Assembly: GCF_028453695.1 (NCBI RefSeq)
Contig: NC_135778.1
Location: 37,251,214-37,315,213 of the forward strand
Reading direction: 5' to 3'
Source of the DNA: Augochlora pura
Taxonomy: Eukaryota > Arthropoda > Insecta > Hymenoptera > Halictidae
Length of the DNA stretch: 64,000 nucleotides
Notes under the pieces: model-generated
What the model was told of the DNA's origin: nothing
Seen by the model: the letters and a program-made list of their open reading frames with translations, nothing else
Database searches by the model: none
Made by a program: the position numbers and the translations under genes
Shown here: piece by piece, positions 21,291 through 32,985 of the stretch
Layout: every line of letters begins with the position of its first letter
Numbering within the stretch: the stretch's first letter is position 1

Positions 21291-22969
21291 TTGTTCATTA
21301 TAATACATAATATAGTAAATATAGGTGCTTTTACCAACGTAAATAAATTCGAATTTTACCATTTTCAACATTTACCACTTACAATTAATATATCAGTAAT
21401 GCACCAAAATATCCAACGATATTATAAATATTCCAACAATATTACAAATATTCCAACAGTATTATTAATACTCCGACACGAACATAAAAATCCTTACGCA
21501 AAATAGAAGTTATTTATTTCGCCGCCTTCGCGCTGCAAAAATTCCATTATCAAACGTCGACCATTTCCACGTATCGCGTATCGTCATTTCGTTTCACTCA
21601 ATTAAAACTCGACTCAAAAATACTGTGAAACAATGTACATTTAACAAACCTAATTACCGCACTAAATCGAATGAAAATTGTAGAATTAAGAGGTCGGCTT
21701 AACTTTTTGTCCCTCGACCGGCGAAGTTCCGCTTGATCCCTGCTCATCGCCTCCGGTTCCGAGATTTTTATAGCGCACGAGACCGTTTCTCTCTCTCTCT
21801 CTCTCCCTTTCTCTCCGGTAGGAATCAAAAAGAATTCAATTTGCATGAGAAAGAATCTCCGCCGCTCAAACGTGGTTTTACGCACGGTCGTAAAGGGCTC
21901 GCGGAAAAAAGGAAGAATGAAAACCCGCGCGGCGGCAAGGGACGCGCGGGCATTCTTGACGGCATAAAAATTACGCGAAATTACGTATGTGCCGGAAGTC
22001 GTAGCTCTGGCATGTGGCCCGGGTCCCCGTTTTCGTAAATATTAATGCGGCCGCTCCTCCGTGGTCCGGGCCACGAAAACGCGTAATTATTTACAGGTCC
22101 CGGGCGGTTGCGCCGGAGCTAGAAAACGCGCCGCGCCGCGCGGTATGGGAGCGTAACTGTGGAGGGGGAGGAATTAGGGTGGGGGGGTCACGCAGAAGGA
22201 AGAAGACGCGGAGAGAGCGTTTCTCTTCGGTTTGCGTCGGCCCTCGTAAACCGAGGCTCGATCGTAAAAAAACGACGGGGAAATTCTTCGCGGTCGTCCG
22301 GCGGCGGCAAATCGGGCATGCTTATCGGAGCAATTTCGGCAACGTGTATTCAATCGAGCAACTTTATGGCGGAAATGTATCTTTGTTGCGCGGCCGTGAT
22401 AAGCGGGCCGGTCTGATGCTTTACGAGCCAATTATTGACGGACAGGTCTGACCCCGTTACGAGCCAATTATCGACGACAGGTCTGATTCTCACTTCTCGG
22501 AGTTACAGTAATTTTGAAACACCCTGTATAGGAACAGGAACAGTGTATAGTAGCTTATGGGAAAGTTTCACAATTTTTTCACGGTCCAAAAAGGAAATCT
22601 GAACTGGAAAATCGACTGAAAAGAAACGCTTAACATTAGCGAATGTAATAAATAATATAAATAATAAATGACTATAATATAGCTGTACACCGTACTTAAT
22701 AAATCACATTTACGTCTTAAAATAATTGAGAGACCAAATGTAAAACATTTCTTGTTTTTAATTTTATTAGTCACCTCTTAATATTCATTGTTAATATTTA
22801 TTCCTATTTTTAATCATAAAAATCATCAGAGACGGTATATTTTTAACAAAAGCTACTTCCATTTATATGTTTGTTCCAATATGTAAAAAAATCCCATGGA
22901 TTCCAGCGAGCATCATTTCCATTTATTTTTCTTCGCGCCCTCTGCGTGTCTATTCGGCATTAACTGCCG
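21291..22969. other. Mixed non-coding sequence
   Basis: AT-rich to 21510 with short ATTATAAATATTCCAACA repeats (about 21420-21475), a (CT)n run at 21789-21805, CpG-rich at 21880-22350, then AT-rich. ACACCCTGTATA at 22522-22533 resembles a word seen at the ends of dispersed insect repeats and is present inverted at 35.08 kb; weak evidence only. No gene called. Confidence 0.45.
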
Positions 22970-22995
22970 CACGTGCTGTCACGTGACAGCATATG
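22970..22995. promoter_or_regulatory. Three E-box cores at 10-bp spacing
   Basis: CACGTG at 22970-22975, CACGTG at 22980-22985 and CATATG at 22990-22995 each fit CANNTG and begin exactly 10 bp apart. The middle one is the centre of a perfect 18-bp palindrome (TGCTGTCACGTGACAGCA, 22974-22991). bHLH proteins bind such sites; that this one is used is inference. Confidence 0.45.
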
Positions 22996-23234
22996 ACAAG
23001 TTGTTCATCCTTTCCTAACATGACATAATGCTCGTATCTGTAATTACTCTCCGCGTTCGTGCCTCCATCGCGCTCTCCTCCACGCTAATGGCATAGATAC
23101 GAGTAGATTTTGTGGAAAACATCAATCCACGTACTCGCGAGTAATTTAATTAGGTTAGGTTTGTCGATCATTTAGTTGGCCGAATTTTGAGTAGACAAGA
23201 AATAATAGAAATAAGTGAGATTTGTAGGTTGAAA

Positions 23235-23385
23235 TTCTTAGAGGAAATATTTATTTAAAGATTTGTAATATTTAATATTTAGAGATCTTTGATATTTAAT
23301 ATTTAAAGATTTCTAATATTTAATATTAAGTATTTCTAATATTCAATATTAAATATTTCTAATATTCAATATTAAATATTTCATG
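23235..23385. repeat. AT-rich repeat around TATTTAATATT
   Basis: About six units of 20-24 bp containing AATATTTAATATTTA or TTCTAATATTCAATATTAAA, the last ones nearly identical. Confidence 0.75.
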
Positions 23386-23489
23386 AATAAACGCAACAAT
23401 AACGCAGTTATTATAACATTAAGAAGTGGGTATAAAAATGTCCCACCATGCATTACTATGCATCAAAAGGGTGGAACATTTTTAATTCC

Positions 23490-23680
23490 AAGTAACTATA
23501 TAGTAACTATAGCTAAATGACTACAGTTATAGCTGAACAACTATAGCTATAGCCAAGTAACTATAGCTATAGCTGAGTAACTGTAGCTAAATAATTATAG
23601 ATATAACTAAGTAACTATAGCTATAGCTGAGTAACTAACTATAGCTACAGCCGACTAACTATAGCTGAAACCAATTAAAC
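23490..23680. repeat. About 20-bp minisatellite AACTATAGCTATAGCTGAGT
   Basis: Roughly eight imperfect units in which CTATAGCTATAGC alternates with GAGTAA or AAGTAA. The core TATAGCTATA is self-complementary. Confidence 0.8.
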
Positions 23681-24362
23681 TGTATCCCCAAAATCCTAAC
23701 CTCCGAGTTAATTCGTTAGTCAACCTCGGTCATAAATAAACTGGTAAATAATCGTCGAAACGATCCGCGCGATCCGAAAATAATTAAATAAAAGAGACAA
23801 AGAAACAAAAACACGACGAGAGAAGAAAAATAGTCGGGGGTTCGGCGGGAAACTGGAAAAAAATTAACCAGAGCCGGCCGCATCTGGGAATACGGTCGAT
23901 TGTGTCGGGGAATATTGAACACGAGAAATAACTTTTCCATCCATTTCCGGTGGATTTATGCAGCGGCAGAGAGGTTGTCCCGTAAAAATTTCCACCGAAA
24001 AATGCCGGGCAATCGTTATTGTCGGCTACGCAGCGACTTATAAAGCCCCGGCGACCGTCGTTATTTAAGTTTAACGACCGCCAATAACGATTTACCGCAG
24101 AAAATTACACGTGTATCCGACGTAACGAAGCCGCGTCGCCACCCCCACCCCCCAACCCCGAAAAAAATCCAACCGAAAAACGAAAAAAAAAAACAAAAAA
24201 AAAATCCCTCGAAATTGGCGATCGCCTTTAAATGAAATCGTCAACACCGGGGGACGAATATGTATTTATTTACGCGCGAGCTGGTTACTGCAATTTTCGA
24301 CGGGGTTCGAAATGCGACTGTGGGTTGACGAAGGAAATATGTGTTTTTTGAACGTGGACGAT
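23681..24362. other. Non-coding sequence
   Basis: Mixed composition with a C-rich then A-rich stretch at 24135-24210 (AAAAAAAAAAACAAAAAAAA). No gene seen. Confidence 0.45.
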
Positions 24363-24900
24363 TTAACCCCTTGACTGCGGCAGATTTTGATACGCAACCG
24401 GAGTTACCATGCGGCAGAAATCGAGGATGGAGATATTGAGAAATTGAGAATTTGAGAATAGCAAATTTTTTGGTAGTGATGCACTTTTATATTTATTTTT
24501 ATATCTCAATGATCGAGAAACTAAATTTTACTATATTATAACAATATTACTTTATTCTTCTTATTCTGAACCGGATTGCTACTGTTAATATTGAATATTT
24601 AATAATATTATTAATTTAATATCAAACTAATTAAAGTAAGCCTTTTTTTAATATTAAAGTAAGGCTTTTTTTTTAATATTAAAGTAAGGCTATTTTTTTA
24701 AATATTAAAGTAAAGCTTTGTTTACAACACATCTAATAATCTAGTAAAGTGTGATATAATTCAATAATATAATTCTTTTGTTATATTTTCGTCAGTCTAC
24801 GCATTTACACCTTTTGTCTAATCGTGGTAAAATCTATCAATAAATTTTGCATCTCGCAAACGCTTTTTTCAACCTAGCCAAAAGGTAACCAAGGGGTTAA
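24363..24900. mobile_element. TTAACCCCTTG-ended element
   Basis: TTAACCCCTTG at 24363 and CAAGGGGTTAA at 24890-24900 are an exact 11-base inverted pair with TTAA at both edges. The interior is AT-rich and includes three units of about 31 bp (AATATTAAAGTAAGGC with a T run, 24637-24718). There is no coding capacity. The ends resemble but differ from families 1-5. The pairing could be fortuitous because the repeats are short. Confidence 0.55.
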
Positions 24901-25449
24901 TTCCTCAATCTGCATTCGCCGTGAACACGTTTCGCCAAAACGCCGGCGACAAGCACAGATAGGAGCGCAATGTTTGCCGCGGAGCTGGAGAAAAATGGCC
25001 GCGTCGATGATTGCAATAAACTGCATAATAAATCTCCGGATAAGACAAGGATCGTTACGCCGAAAAAAAAAGGCGGGCACTTAAACGTAGTCGACGGTAG
25101 CAAGCCGGCGGAGACGAATATTCAACTCGAAAGAAAAAGAAATCTCGAATGAAAAGGGGGTGAAACGAGAAGAGTAGCGGAGGGACAGGGAGGAGGGGGT
25201 GTAGGTAGGGAGAGGGAGGCAGGGGGAGCCGGGGCGGTAGTTTCGGATGAAAAGAAGAAATGTATGAAGTCTGGTTTATGGAAGGGAAAATATATTCATT
25301 GCATCCCCTTTTTCTGTCATGCCACGGCTAAAGAAATCCACGGCCCGCGGTGCTCGACAGAATTGCGAAGACTTCTTGCGCGTGTCCCGGCGTTTCTTTT
25401 TCAATTTTGTCATTTGTCTTCCCATTAAATATCCGTCTCGGAAATATCA
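24901..25449. other. Non-coding sequence
   Basis: GC-rich first half with a purine-rich stretch at 25155-25260. Short frames only, none recognisable. Confidence 0.45.
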
Positions 25450-25840
25450 TAGTGTCCCATAAGTTTCTTCCCTTTTTTTTTCATGCGAAATGAATACACG
25501 ATATTTGTTGTTTAAGGTGGATTTATAATGTTACATGTGAACCGTTATGTTCCATAACCTTCTTCCATCTATCAGGAAGAAAAATTGTGACCTTTTTCCA
25601 AAATCGTTGAAGCTTATTTGCAAAATATTCATCTACGTGCGTTTATATTGCGTTTATCTGGAACAGTGCAGAACAAATTTTAAAAGAGACTCTGTCACCA
25701 ACGAAAAGTACTTTGAAAGAGCTCTGGGACGACTGAAACCGATGCCATAAACGGCTAAGAGATAAGCTTGCATATTTATATAAACACAGCCACTTGGAGT
25801 CACTCGTAGCGTGGCGCGGAAAGAACTTATGGGACAACCT
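25450..25840 (-). mobile_element. Mariner-like deletion derivative
   Basis: TGTCCCATAAGTTTCTTCC near the left edge and GGAAAGAACTTATGGGACA near the right edge are inverted repeats matching at 17 of 19 bases, flanked by TA-containing sequence. At about 390 bp it is far shorter than a complete mariner (about 1.3 kb). Read on the minus strand, its inner end keeps a fragment of the transposase carboxyl terminus (25523-25627), so it arose by internal deletion and cannot encode transposase. Confidence 0.85.
25523..25627 (-). pseudogene. Mariner transposase C-terminal remnant
   Basis: The minus-strand frame ends ...LPDRWKKVMEHNGSHVTL then stop at 25523-25525. A leucine-proline-x-arginine-tryptophan motif, then a lysine-lysine-valine and asparagine-glycine a few residues before the stop, is typical of mariner transposase C-termini. 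About 34 codons remain in frame. The DNA-binding region and the catalytic aspartates are absent. Confidence 0.75.
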
Positions 25841-26798
25841 AATAAATACGCCTGTCTCTCCTACCATGTTTTCTCTTCTTTTTGTTTTTTGGTGTTTCGA
25901 TGGAAAGTCAATTTTTCCCGTGTTCTCTTTAGACGGACGATGGGCGAAGGTAGCCGTGAAATGGCGGACGATTTAATTCGATCGTCGGGCAAAATTTACG
26001 TGTGCAGCTTGTTAAAATTTTTAAATCGAGTTATCCGACCTCGTAAACGGGCCGCCGGTGCATGGCAGCTTTTGTTTAGCGATATTACGTTACGCGAACG
26101 TGAAACGTTAAAAAAAAAAGGAAAAAAAAACGAAAACGCTTTACGTAAACAACTCGTTTATACCGTGACACTCGCCCCGCGAACCGCCGCGCAACGTTCC
26201 GCGCCGCGGGAAAGTCCTTCTTAGGAAGCGATCCCGCGGTGTTTCGACATTGTTTTTAATCTCGGAAGATGATGTTGGTAAGACGCGGGGGGCAAGATGA
26301 AAATTTACCGTGTATTTTCTGTTGATTGGTTGCGATGGATAAGGTAAGGGTTGTTTGGAGGTTAGAAACATGTGTCGCAGATATTTTGAGATAATTGTTG
26401 CTATCTGTTAAGTAGTTATTTCGTTTACGTTTTTTATTATTACTTTATTTACTATTTTCATTACCACCCCTCTCTCTCTATTTTCTTAAATCGCACTCCA
26501 TTTAATATTTCTTAACAATTGAATTGTGGCAGCAATTAGCGAAAACCATTAAAAGCGTAGTATTTTTTGTTTGTAAAACATCTTCATTACATCGCTAACA
26601 AATACAGAAAAATCAAAAAAACTAATTACAAAAAGCATCACGAAAACATAAAGCGACAAACGAAACATTTTCATTACAATTAATTAAAGCTCCGCCGATT
26701 AAAAATTCTTGAAAATTTCATTTCATCTAGAATCACGCCATACAAACGAGAGATAAAGTCGTTGATCAGTTATTATGTCCATGAAAATAATCTGCTTG

Positions 26799-26801
<3 letters not shown>
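25841..26801. other. Non-coding sequence
   Basis: Mixed composition; poly-A-rich tract near 26110-26130. Short open frames overlap both strands without a domain. Confidence 0.45.

Positions 26802-26854
<53 letters not shown>
26802..26854. repeat. (GA)n microsatellite
   Basis: About 26 uninterrupted GA dinucleotides, likely to vary in length between individuals. Confidence 0.95.
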
Positions 26855-26858
<4 letters not shown>

Positions 26859-27171
26859 CATCATCGATTTCTCTACATCCGTGGCAAATATTTGTAGAGC
26901 CTGGCAGGTGCATTTTTGTTGAAAATATTAAAACAACGGCGGTGCATTAATGCGATTGAATGGAAACGGCGTGCACGGCGCAGGGACGGAAAATATGTAC
27001 GCGGGTATTGTTTTCCGCGTTATCGTAAAAATCTGATGCATGGAATACCACGTTTCAGGGTTTATGATCGACTGCCTTGCGCCTCGACAATGTAGGCCGT
27101 TCTTCCATTCCGAAGGAAGAGATTGATATCGAACGAGAAACTATAGCGTATTTGTGAGTACTATGCTAGTC
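26855..27171. other. Non-coding sequence
   Basis: No gene or repeat recognised. Confidence 0.4.
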
Positions 27172-27430
27172 AAACGCTGGTGATACTTGGAGAAAGGAGA
27201 AATAATTTATAAATTGAATTGTTTAAGAGAATATAGTGGACTCAGTATTAACTAGACAATATCTTGAAACGCTAGATATAACTCAAGAATTTTTTAAATT
27301 TTTAAATTGAATTGTTTAAGATAATATAGTGGAGTCAATACCAATTAGACAATATCTTCAAACGCTAGAGATACTTTAAGAAATGTGAAACAATTTATAA
27401 ATTGAATTATGTAGGAAAATATAGTATACT
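27172..27430. repeat. About 94-bp tandem repeat, 2.7 units
   Basis: Each unit carries AAACGCTAGAGATACTT and AATTTATAAATTGAATTGTT followed by ATATAGTGGA. Copies start near 27172, 27267 and 27360. They are substantially diverged, so the expansion is not recent. Confidence 0.8.
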
Positions 27431-28425
27431 ATAGCAAATAGAAAAATAAAGTGAAATCAACGTATAAAATCATTTCTACAATCAATAATAAAGGTACAGT
27501 GTTAGAATAAATTTAATATTAATGCAAGCATATATAATATCAGTAGATACATTACATCAGTCAATGCATTGTAATACTATACATATATTATAATATATTA
27601 TACATATCCTATTATAGTAAATAGGATTATATTATAATATAATTATAATAAATAGGATATGTACAATACTGCGAATGTTTCCATAAATCGTCTCATTGAA
27701 GCACGAATCGGTAAAAATCGCGAAAACTTGAAACAATTGTCATCTCACCAATCGCTTCAGTTTTAATCGATAAATCAAGCGTTAAATATTTTCGCCAGTC
27801 CCATAACATTGTCAGTATCGTCAATTCCATCGACACGCCGAGTTAACGCTATATTAATGAACATCAGGCGTTGACATTCCCTCATTCAATCTAGATTCCG
27901 CAGGAGGTGCACGCGACCGCGCGGACAACAATAAACCTCGCTGTACGCGTGTTCGACAATGAAAAGAAAGGATTGCCAACCATATGTCGTACATAGCAAC
28001 GTCATAAATCGTTGGATCTTGAGCCCCCGGCTTCGATTCAAGTTTCACAAGATTCACCACCTGAAAAATCAGTCGCAAAGTAACAAGACGTCATCCGCGC
28101 GCGCGCCGCGGATTTCTACGAATTTGCTGTACAACTGTCCTTCGACGTTGTCATCGACACCGCGTATGCGCAATTCTCTTTTATATTTCCGCAAATACGT
28201 CGAACAATTCACGGATTCCACGGTCACGCGGTGCTTTTTTTCGCGGCGCGCACACTTTATGCACGATGAATGGCAGCGCGTTCTATGCGCGCACCGATGT
28301 TTAAAGAGGCGTGAAATTTTATCTGAATATACTCTCCACGGTTTAGTGACACTCGACGGGGTCTATTGCTATTATCGGAGTGTATCCTCAGCTGTTTCGG
28401 AAGTGCTATGAAATCGTCGCGTGAT
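27431..28425. other. AT-rich then mixed non-coding sequence
   Basis: 27500-27665 is dominated by TATAATATATTATA-type sequence. A 150-codon plus-strand frame at 27959-28411 has no recognisable motif or repeat and normal-looking composition. It is the least artefactual long frame here, but without a homologue I do not call it a gene. Confidence 0.4.
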
Positions 28426-28678
28426 TTAACCCCTTATAATAACGAGACAGACTCGCGCACGTTGAGACAAGGTGGCTGCCAGTCGTTTCCATTAAATCGA
28501 AATAAAATTCTAATCACCTGTTATTGTAATCTGGGAATGAAAGTGAATTAGAAAGAAACTAGAATCATCTCGTAGCATCAGTAATGAAGTATGTAGAAAG
28601 AAGTAATTAAGTATATATAAAGAAATAATTAAGTATATAAAGAGAAATAATTAAGAACGTAACAGTGCAAGAGGTTAA
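28426..28678. mobile_element. Possible 253-bp TTAA element
   Basis: TTAACCCCTTATAATAACGA at 28426 and GTGCAAGAGGTTAA at 28665-28678 have TTAA at both edges and partly complementary ends. Its interior has AGAAATAATTAAGTATATA repeated about three times (28590-28655). Tentative, because the inverted match is short. Confidence 0.4.
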
Positions 28679-30960
28679 GGCAGAAACTCCTTCTAGGATT
28701 TTAAGCTCTATGCCCATTGACTGTGCGTATATATAATGTAATTAATCAGAGGCGAGACTTCGTATCAATTTCTCTCGAATTAGAGGGAGACTAGTACCTT
28801 ATTAATTATGAGCAGACTCCGCTGGCGTAATTTGTGGCTAATTGCTAAATGTTCCATTAATAATTTTTCGACGGTTAGCACTCCTCGTCAGATGTACGTT
28901 CAACGCACGTTTCACTTTTAATAATTTTCGTAATGAAAAATCATGTTGGAGATGTCTTTCTGATACGACGGAATATTTCTATGTTCATTGTTGTAATAAA
29001 TCAAGGCGTGGTTCAAATCTATAATTATTTAATACGGAAGGTACAATTAGGTTAGGTCTCTCTGTGGACACTACGCGTTTACCAGACAGAAGAACGCTGA
29101 CAACAGACTGCTGCACACAGCCTAGCTTCACACTATACCTCTCCGACGGAAACGGAAGGAGAACTACCTCACGATGCATACGTATCATGTGGCGCGCAAT
29201 ACAAAATATGCTAAGCTATATTGCAACATCCATTATTTCCAACATTTATAAAAATTTATTCTATGTAGAATCAATTTATGAAATATTGTTTTCGTATTAT
29301 ATTCAATCATTTTCGAATTATATGCTCAACCATTTTTCGTATTATACTCAATCATTTTTCGAATTATATACTAAATTATTTTTCGTATTATACTAAATTG
29401 TTTTTTGTATTATGCTCAAGCATTGTTCACATTATACTCAAATGATAGAACAGAACAATTAACGAACGAACGATCTTCAAGTTCTCGACGCACGCATCCG
29501 GTCGAACCAGTTCCGACCAATAACACAACGACACTACCGGAGGAAATAATTTCGGAGCGCTCCGTTAACCGTAAACAAATTCCGCGAACTGGTTGTAAGT
29601 TCTCCAGCACAGAGTCGGCATCCGTCGTATCGATAAACCCCGCATAGATTACCGAAACGATTCCGGCGCGCCGGTTCTCCATTCCCGTAAATATTCCGAC
29701 GGTATATATATTCGACAAGCATTCCAAACAAAAAACTCCATAAATATTCAACAAGTGTTCGAAAACCGGAATCCCCGCGACTACTGTGCGTCGGCGGCAT
29801 ACGTGTTCCAACACTTTATTCAGGCCCCCAACCGACACGGAATCCATCAAAACTAGCTTGCCGGGGCTAGAGAGAGAGTATCGCAAACCGCGCGCGCCTC
29901 GGTCATACCATCCTTTCGACTCCGTCAGCTAGCGCGAAACACAACGTCGAGACCCGTGGCGGAAAAGCTGCGGCCCCCTTAACTCTGGCACAACACGGCC
30001 ACAAATTTCCCGGCGATATTTCAGCCGTGGTTTGTGTACACACGGCTCCCACAAAGGGTTCATTTACACGGGCGGCCCGGTGCGTCTTCCGACGCGGACA
30101 AAAAAGAACGAAAGGTATCGAATTAGGGGGACAAAAACGACACGTACCCCGTGCGTCGAATAATCCGCAAACACAGCGGTCCCAGGACGACACGCGCGTC
30201 CCCTCCACCTCCTCGACCCTCTCTCCCTTCCCACCTCTCTCTCTCCCACCCAGCGGCGTCCGTCGCGCTAATACCACCGGCCACGCGAGGGTTAATTTTC
30301 TTCTTTTCAATTATTAATGCGATCCGCGCGGCGCCGGAAGATTTATAGGACCCGTAAAAATGTACGGGGGCCGTACGTTTTTCGCACGGGGTTCTCGCGC
30401 GGAGCCGTCACGAAGCCGTCCGGCGTTACGGCTTTGAAGCGTGGCGGAATGTAAACGAGTCGGCTTGAAAGATTCACGAAGAACCGCCGCGGCGGTTCGC
30501 TGAGATGCAACGGGGCCCTGGTCGCGGCGCCTTCTTCCCTTTGTTTAACGCCACGGACTACGGGCGCGAAGTATTGTTTTTATGTTTAACGAAGCTGCGC
30601 GAGGCCGTAGCCGTGCTCCTTTATTCATGGTTAAAGAGGAACCTGCTCCCTGGACCCGGTCGGACTTTACTCGACCCCGACGCTATTGTTCCGCGGAACT
30701 TTCCTCTTAGGCGTCTCTGTATTATGAATTTTCTTCTTTAAATTCAGCGCATTACCGTGTTCGACTGTCGTCGAATAAACGCGGGAACGTAGGTGTGTAT
30801 GCGATGGTTCTGCAGAGTCTTTGTATTGTTGTGTCGTGAGGGGAAAACAGGGTCTATGGAACCTCCGTTGTTTTCGATGATGTTAGGGTATTTTTGATGC
30901 CGTAAATGAAGGTTTATGAAGAATTTTAGTGGGAGGTTATGTTAGGGTGTCTGAATTTTT
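28679..30960. other. Long non-coding stretch
   Basis: Includes TTAGGTTAGG at 29048-29057, an AT-rich repeat (29290-29440) and a GC-rich block (29900-30720). Overlapping frames (up to 156 codons, 29416-29886 minus) have no recognisable family. CTCTCTCCC-type pyrimidine runs at 30210-30250. Confidence 0.45.
29290..29440. repeat. ATTATACTCAATCATTTTTCG repeat
   Basis: Five to six imperfect units of about 27 bp containing TATTATACTCAATCATTTTT or TATATACTAAATTATTTTT. Confidence 0.75.
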
Positions 30961-31012
30961 TTGTGGGAAATTAATAGATGATATTTGTTGTTTATGGTTG
31001 ATTTATTGTGTT
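30961..31012 (-). mobile_element. Possible second mariner 3'-region trace
   Basis: GATATTTGTTGTTTATGGTT and GATTTATTGTG match GATATTTGTTGTTTAAGGTG and GATTTATAATG of the mariner derivative at 25499-25530, with GGGAAATTAATA upstream against GCGAAATGAATA. No terminal repeat or other part of the element was recognised. Confidence 0.4.
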
Positions 31013-31199
31013 TTTTAGGTTATTATTATTTATTATTATTTATTGTAAGGTTAATTATTAGGGTGCCTCCCTTTTTAACTTTGATGACAATCGTAGGATA
31101 AAATTAAAAATAAATCGAGAAGATGGATGACGAAAACTGTAAAATGAGTACAGTTTTATTATTGTACGATCTATTTTTAAGAAATGATAACAGCTTAAG
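31013..31199. other. AT-rich spacer
   Basis: TTATTATTATTTATTATTAT tract, then unique sequence. Nothing coding. Confidence 0.4.
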
Positions 31200-31622
31200 T
31201 ATCGAGAATTTGTTAAAAATCGAAAATTAACGGAGAATTTGTTAAAAATCGAAAATTTACTGAGATTTTGTTAAAAATCGAAAATTTACGGAGAATTTGT
31301 TAAAAATCGAAAATTTGCTGAGATTTTGTTAAAAATCGAAAATTTACGGAGAATTCGTCAAAAATAAAAAATTTGCATAGAATTTCATAAAAATCGAAAA
31401 TTTGCGTAGCAATTCTTAAAAATCGGGAATTTGCGTAGAATTTCTTAAAAATCGAGAATTTGCGTAAGATTTCTTAAAAATTGAAAATTTGCTTAGAATT
31501 TCTTAAAATTCGAAAATTTGCGTAAGATTTCTTAAAAATCGAAAATTTGCGTACAATTTCTTAAAATTCGAAAATTTGCGTAGAATTTCTTAAAAATCGA
31601 AAATTTACGTAGAATTTCTAGA
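31200..31622. repeat. 29-bp minisatellite, about 14 units
   Basis: Two sub-types follow each other: upstream GAGAATTTGTTAAAAATCG plus AAAATTTAC, downstream TAGAATTTCTTAAAAATCG plus AAAATTTGCG. The G-to-C change and the GCGTA end define the switch near 31380. Ordered sub-types suggest stepwise local amplification. Confidence 0.9.
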
Positions 31623-32699
31623 CACGCCGTGTGCACAGTTATTAGATAACAATTAAACTGTTTCTACATTTTTGCTCCGTGTACCAAGGAGAAAAATTGC
31701 AATTTAAATATTCTCGAAACAGAATATTACTATTCTTTATTAAACTCTTTCGTTGACACTTGTAACGCCGAATCGAGACTTCTCTTTACTACTTCATTCC
31801 TTTTTCACCGCTTTTATTCACGTTATTTATTTACTGGCAGCCGTTTCCGCTCCTTCGCTTTCGCCCTCCATTTTGTCACGAGTTTTCTCTACCAGCAGCA
31901 TCGATTTATGAAGAATGCACAACTACCTAAAAATTCTTCCGTTAAATCTCACATTCTGTTATCAAAATCCGACATTTCTGAAGCTTCACAGTTATTGTTT
32001 AATTAATCTTCAAAGAGAATACTTATCGATTGTGTAAAACGCGTATCATTTTTCTGGGAATTATTACTAGAGTTTCAGTTAGTAGATGATTTATAAATTA
32101 AAAATTTTATTTTAATATTTAGCCTAAAATTGTATTTTTTAATATCTAAATCAGTGAGGTAGTATTAAACGATTATGTGAAATGAGGATCGGGTGAAATG
32201 GCAGAGTCTTCGGTATAATAAAAAGAAGCTAAGAGACGTTTGTTTAACAAATGGAAATTTCTTGTGTTCTTTTATGCATTAATAATTCGACTGTCTTTGG
32301 TCCTCGCGCGCGAGATCGCCTCATTTGTTTCTTGCACGATTACGGTTTCTCTCTCTCTCTCTCTCTCGTTCATAGAATTTTTTAGCATTCACGCATATAC
32401 ACATACACAAGACTTATTCATTAAATTTAATTTATTCATTAAATAACACAAGACCTATTTACCAAATTTAATTAATTTATTAAATAACACAAAACTTATT
32501 TCCTAAATTTAATTTATTCATTATTCAGTAAAGAGAATAATATGCAAAATGCGAATGGAAATGATTATACTGCTTTAATATTCTTGCTGTTATTATTTTA
32601 ATAACTGTTAATTATCGAATAAACACAGACGTTTTAATAAAATGTCAAATAGATATTGAACATCTCGAAATATATGAAATCAGGATTGAAATTCTCGTA
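31623..32699. other. AT-rich non-coding sequence
   Basis: Contains a (TC)n run at 32350-32368 and a direct repeat around ACACAAGACTTATTCATTAA (32404-32520, about three copies of 40-60 bp). No gene. Confidence 0.45.
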
Positions 32700-32985
32700 A
32701 AATTATCAAAGGGGTATCGGTACTTTTCTAAGGTATCGAACAGATATCGATACTTATATAGAGTTATCAAACCGGTATCGATAATAGAGTTATCGAACGA
32801 TACTTTTATAAGGTATCAGTGCAATATCGATACTTTTATAAGGCATCGAAGAGCCATCGATAAGGTAAAGAGCTATCGATACCTTCAAAAGAGCATCAAA
32901 CTTACTACGGAATATATTGTTATCGAATTGTTCAATACCATCGTTAGCATCGATAGTATCGATAGTATCGATATCGATCCGACGA
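32700..32985. repeat. TATCGATA-rich degenerate repeat patch
   Basis: GGTATCGATACTTTTATAAG-type units of about 33 bp, strongly diverged. ATCGAT occurs about nine times, closest together at 32949-32976 where ATCGATAGT is repeated. TATCGATA is the binding word of DREF, and CGATA clusters are bound by BEAF-type insulator proteins, in Drosophila; function here is inference. Confidence 0.6.

Noticed and set aside
27959..28411. 150-codon plus-strand frame as a candidate gene
   Set aside because: Composition looks ordinary, but no motif, splice context or homologue could be recognised; kept only as a remark.
28996..29020. GGTTCAAATC as a tRNA B box
   Set aside because: No matching A box or cloverleaf stems upstream.
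29048..29057. Interstitial telomere repeats (TTAGG)n
   Set aside because: Only one or two TTAGG units occur together here, at 23152, 14861 and 47288; too short to be telomeric sequence.
30290..30299. GAGGGTTAAT as a TTAA element end
   Set aside because: Only six bases of the pattern match and no partner or family sequence lies next to it.
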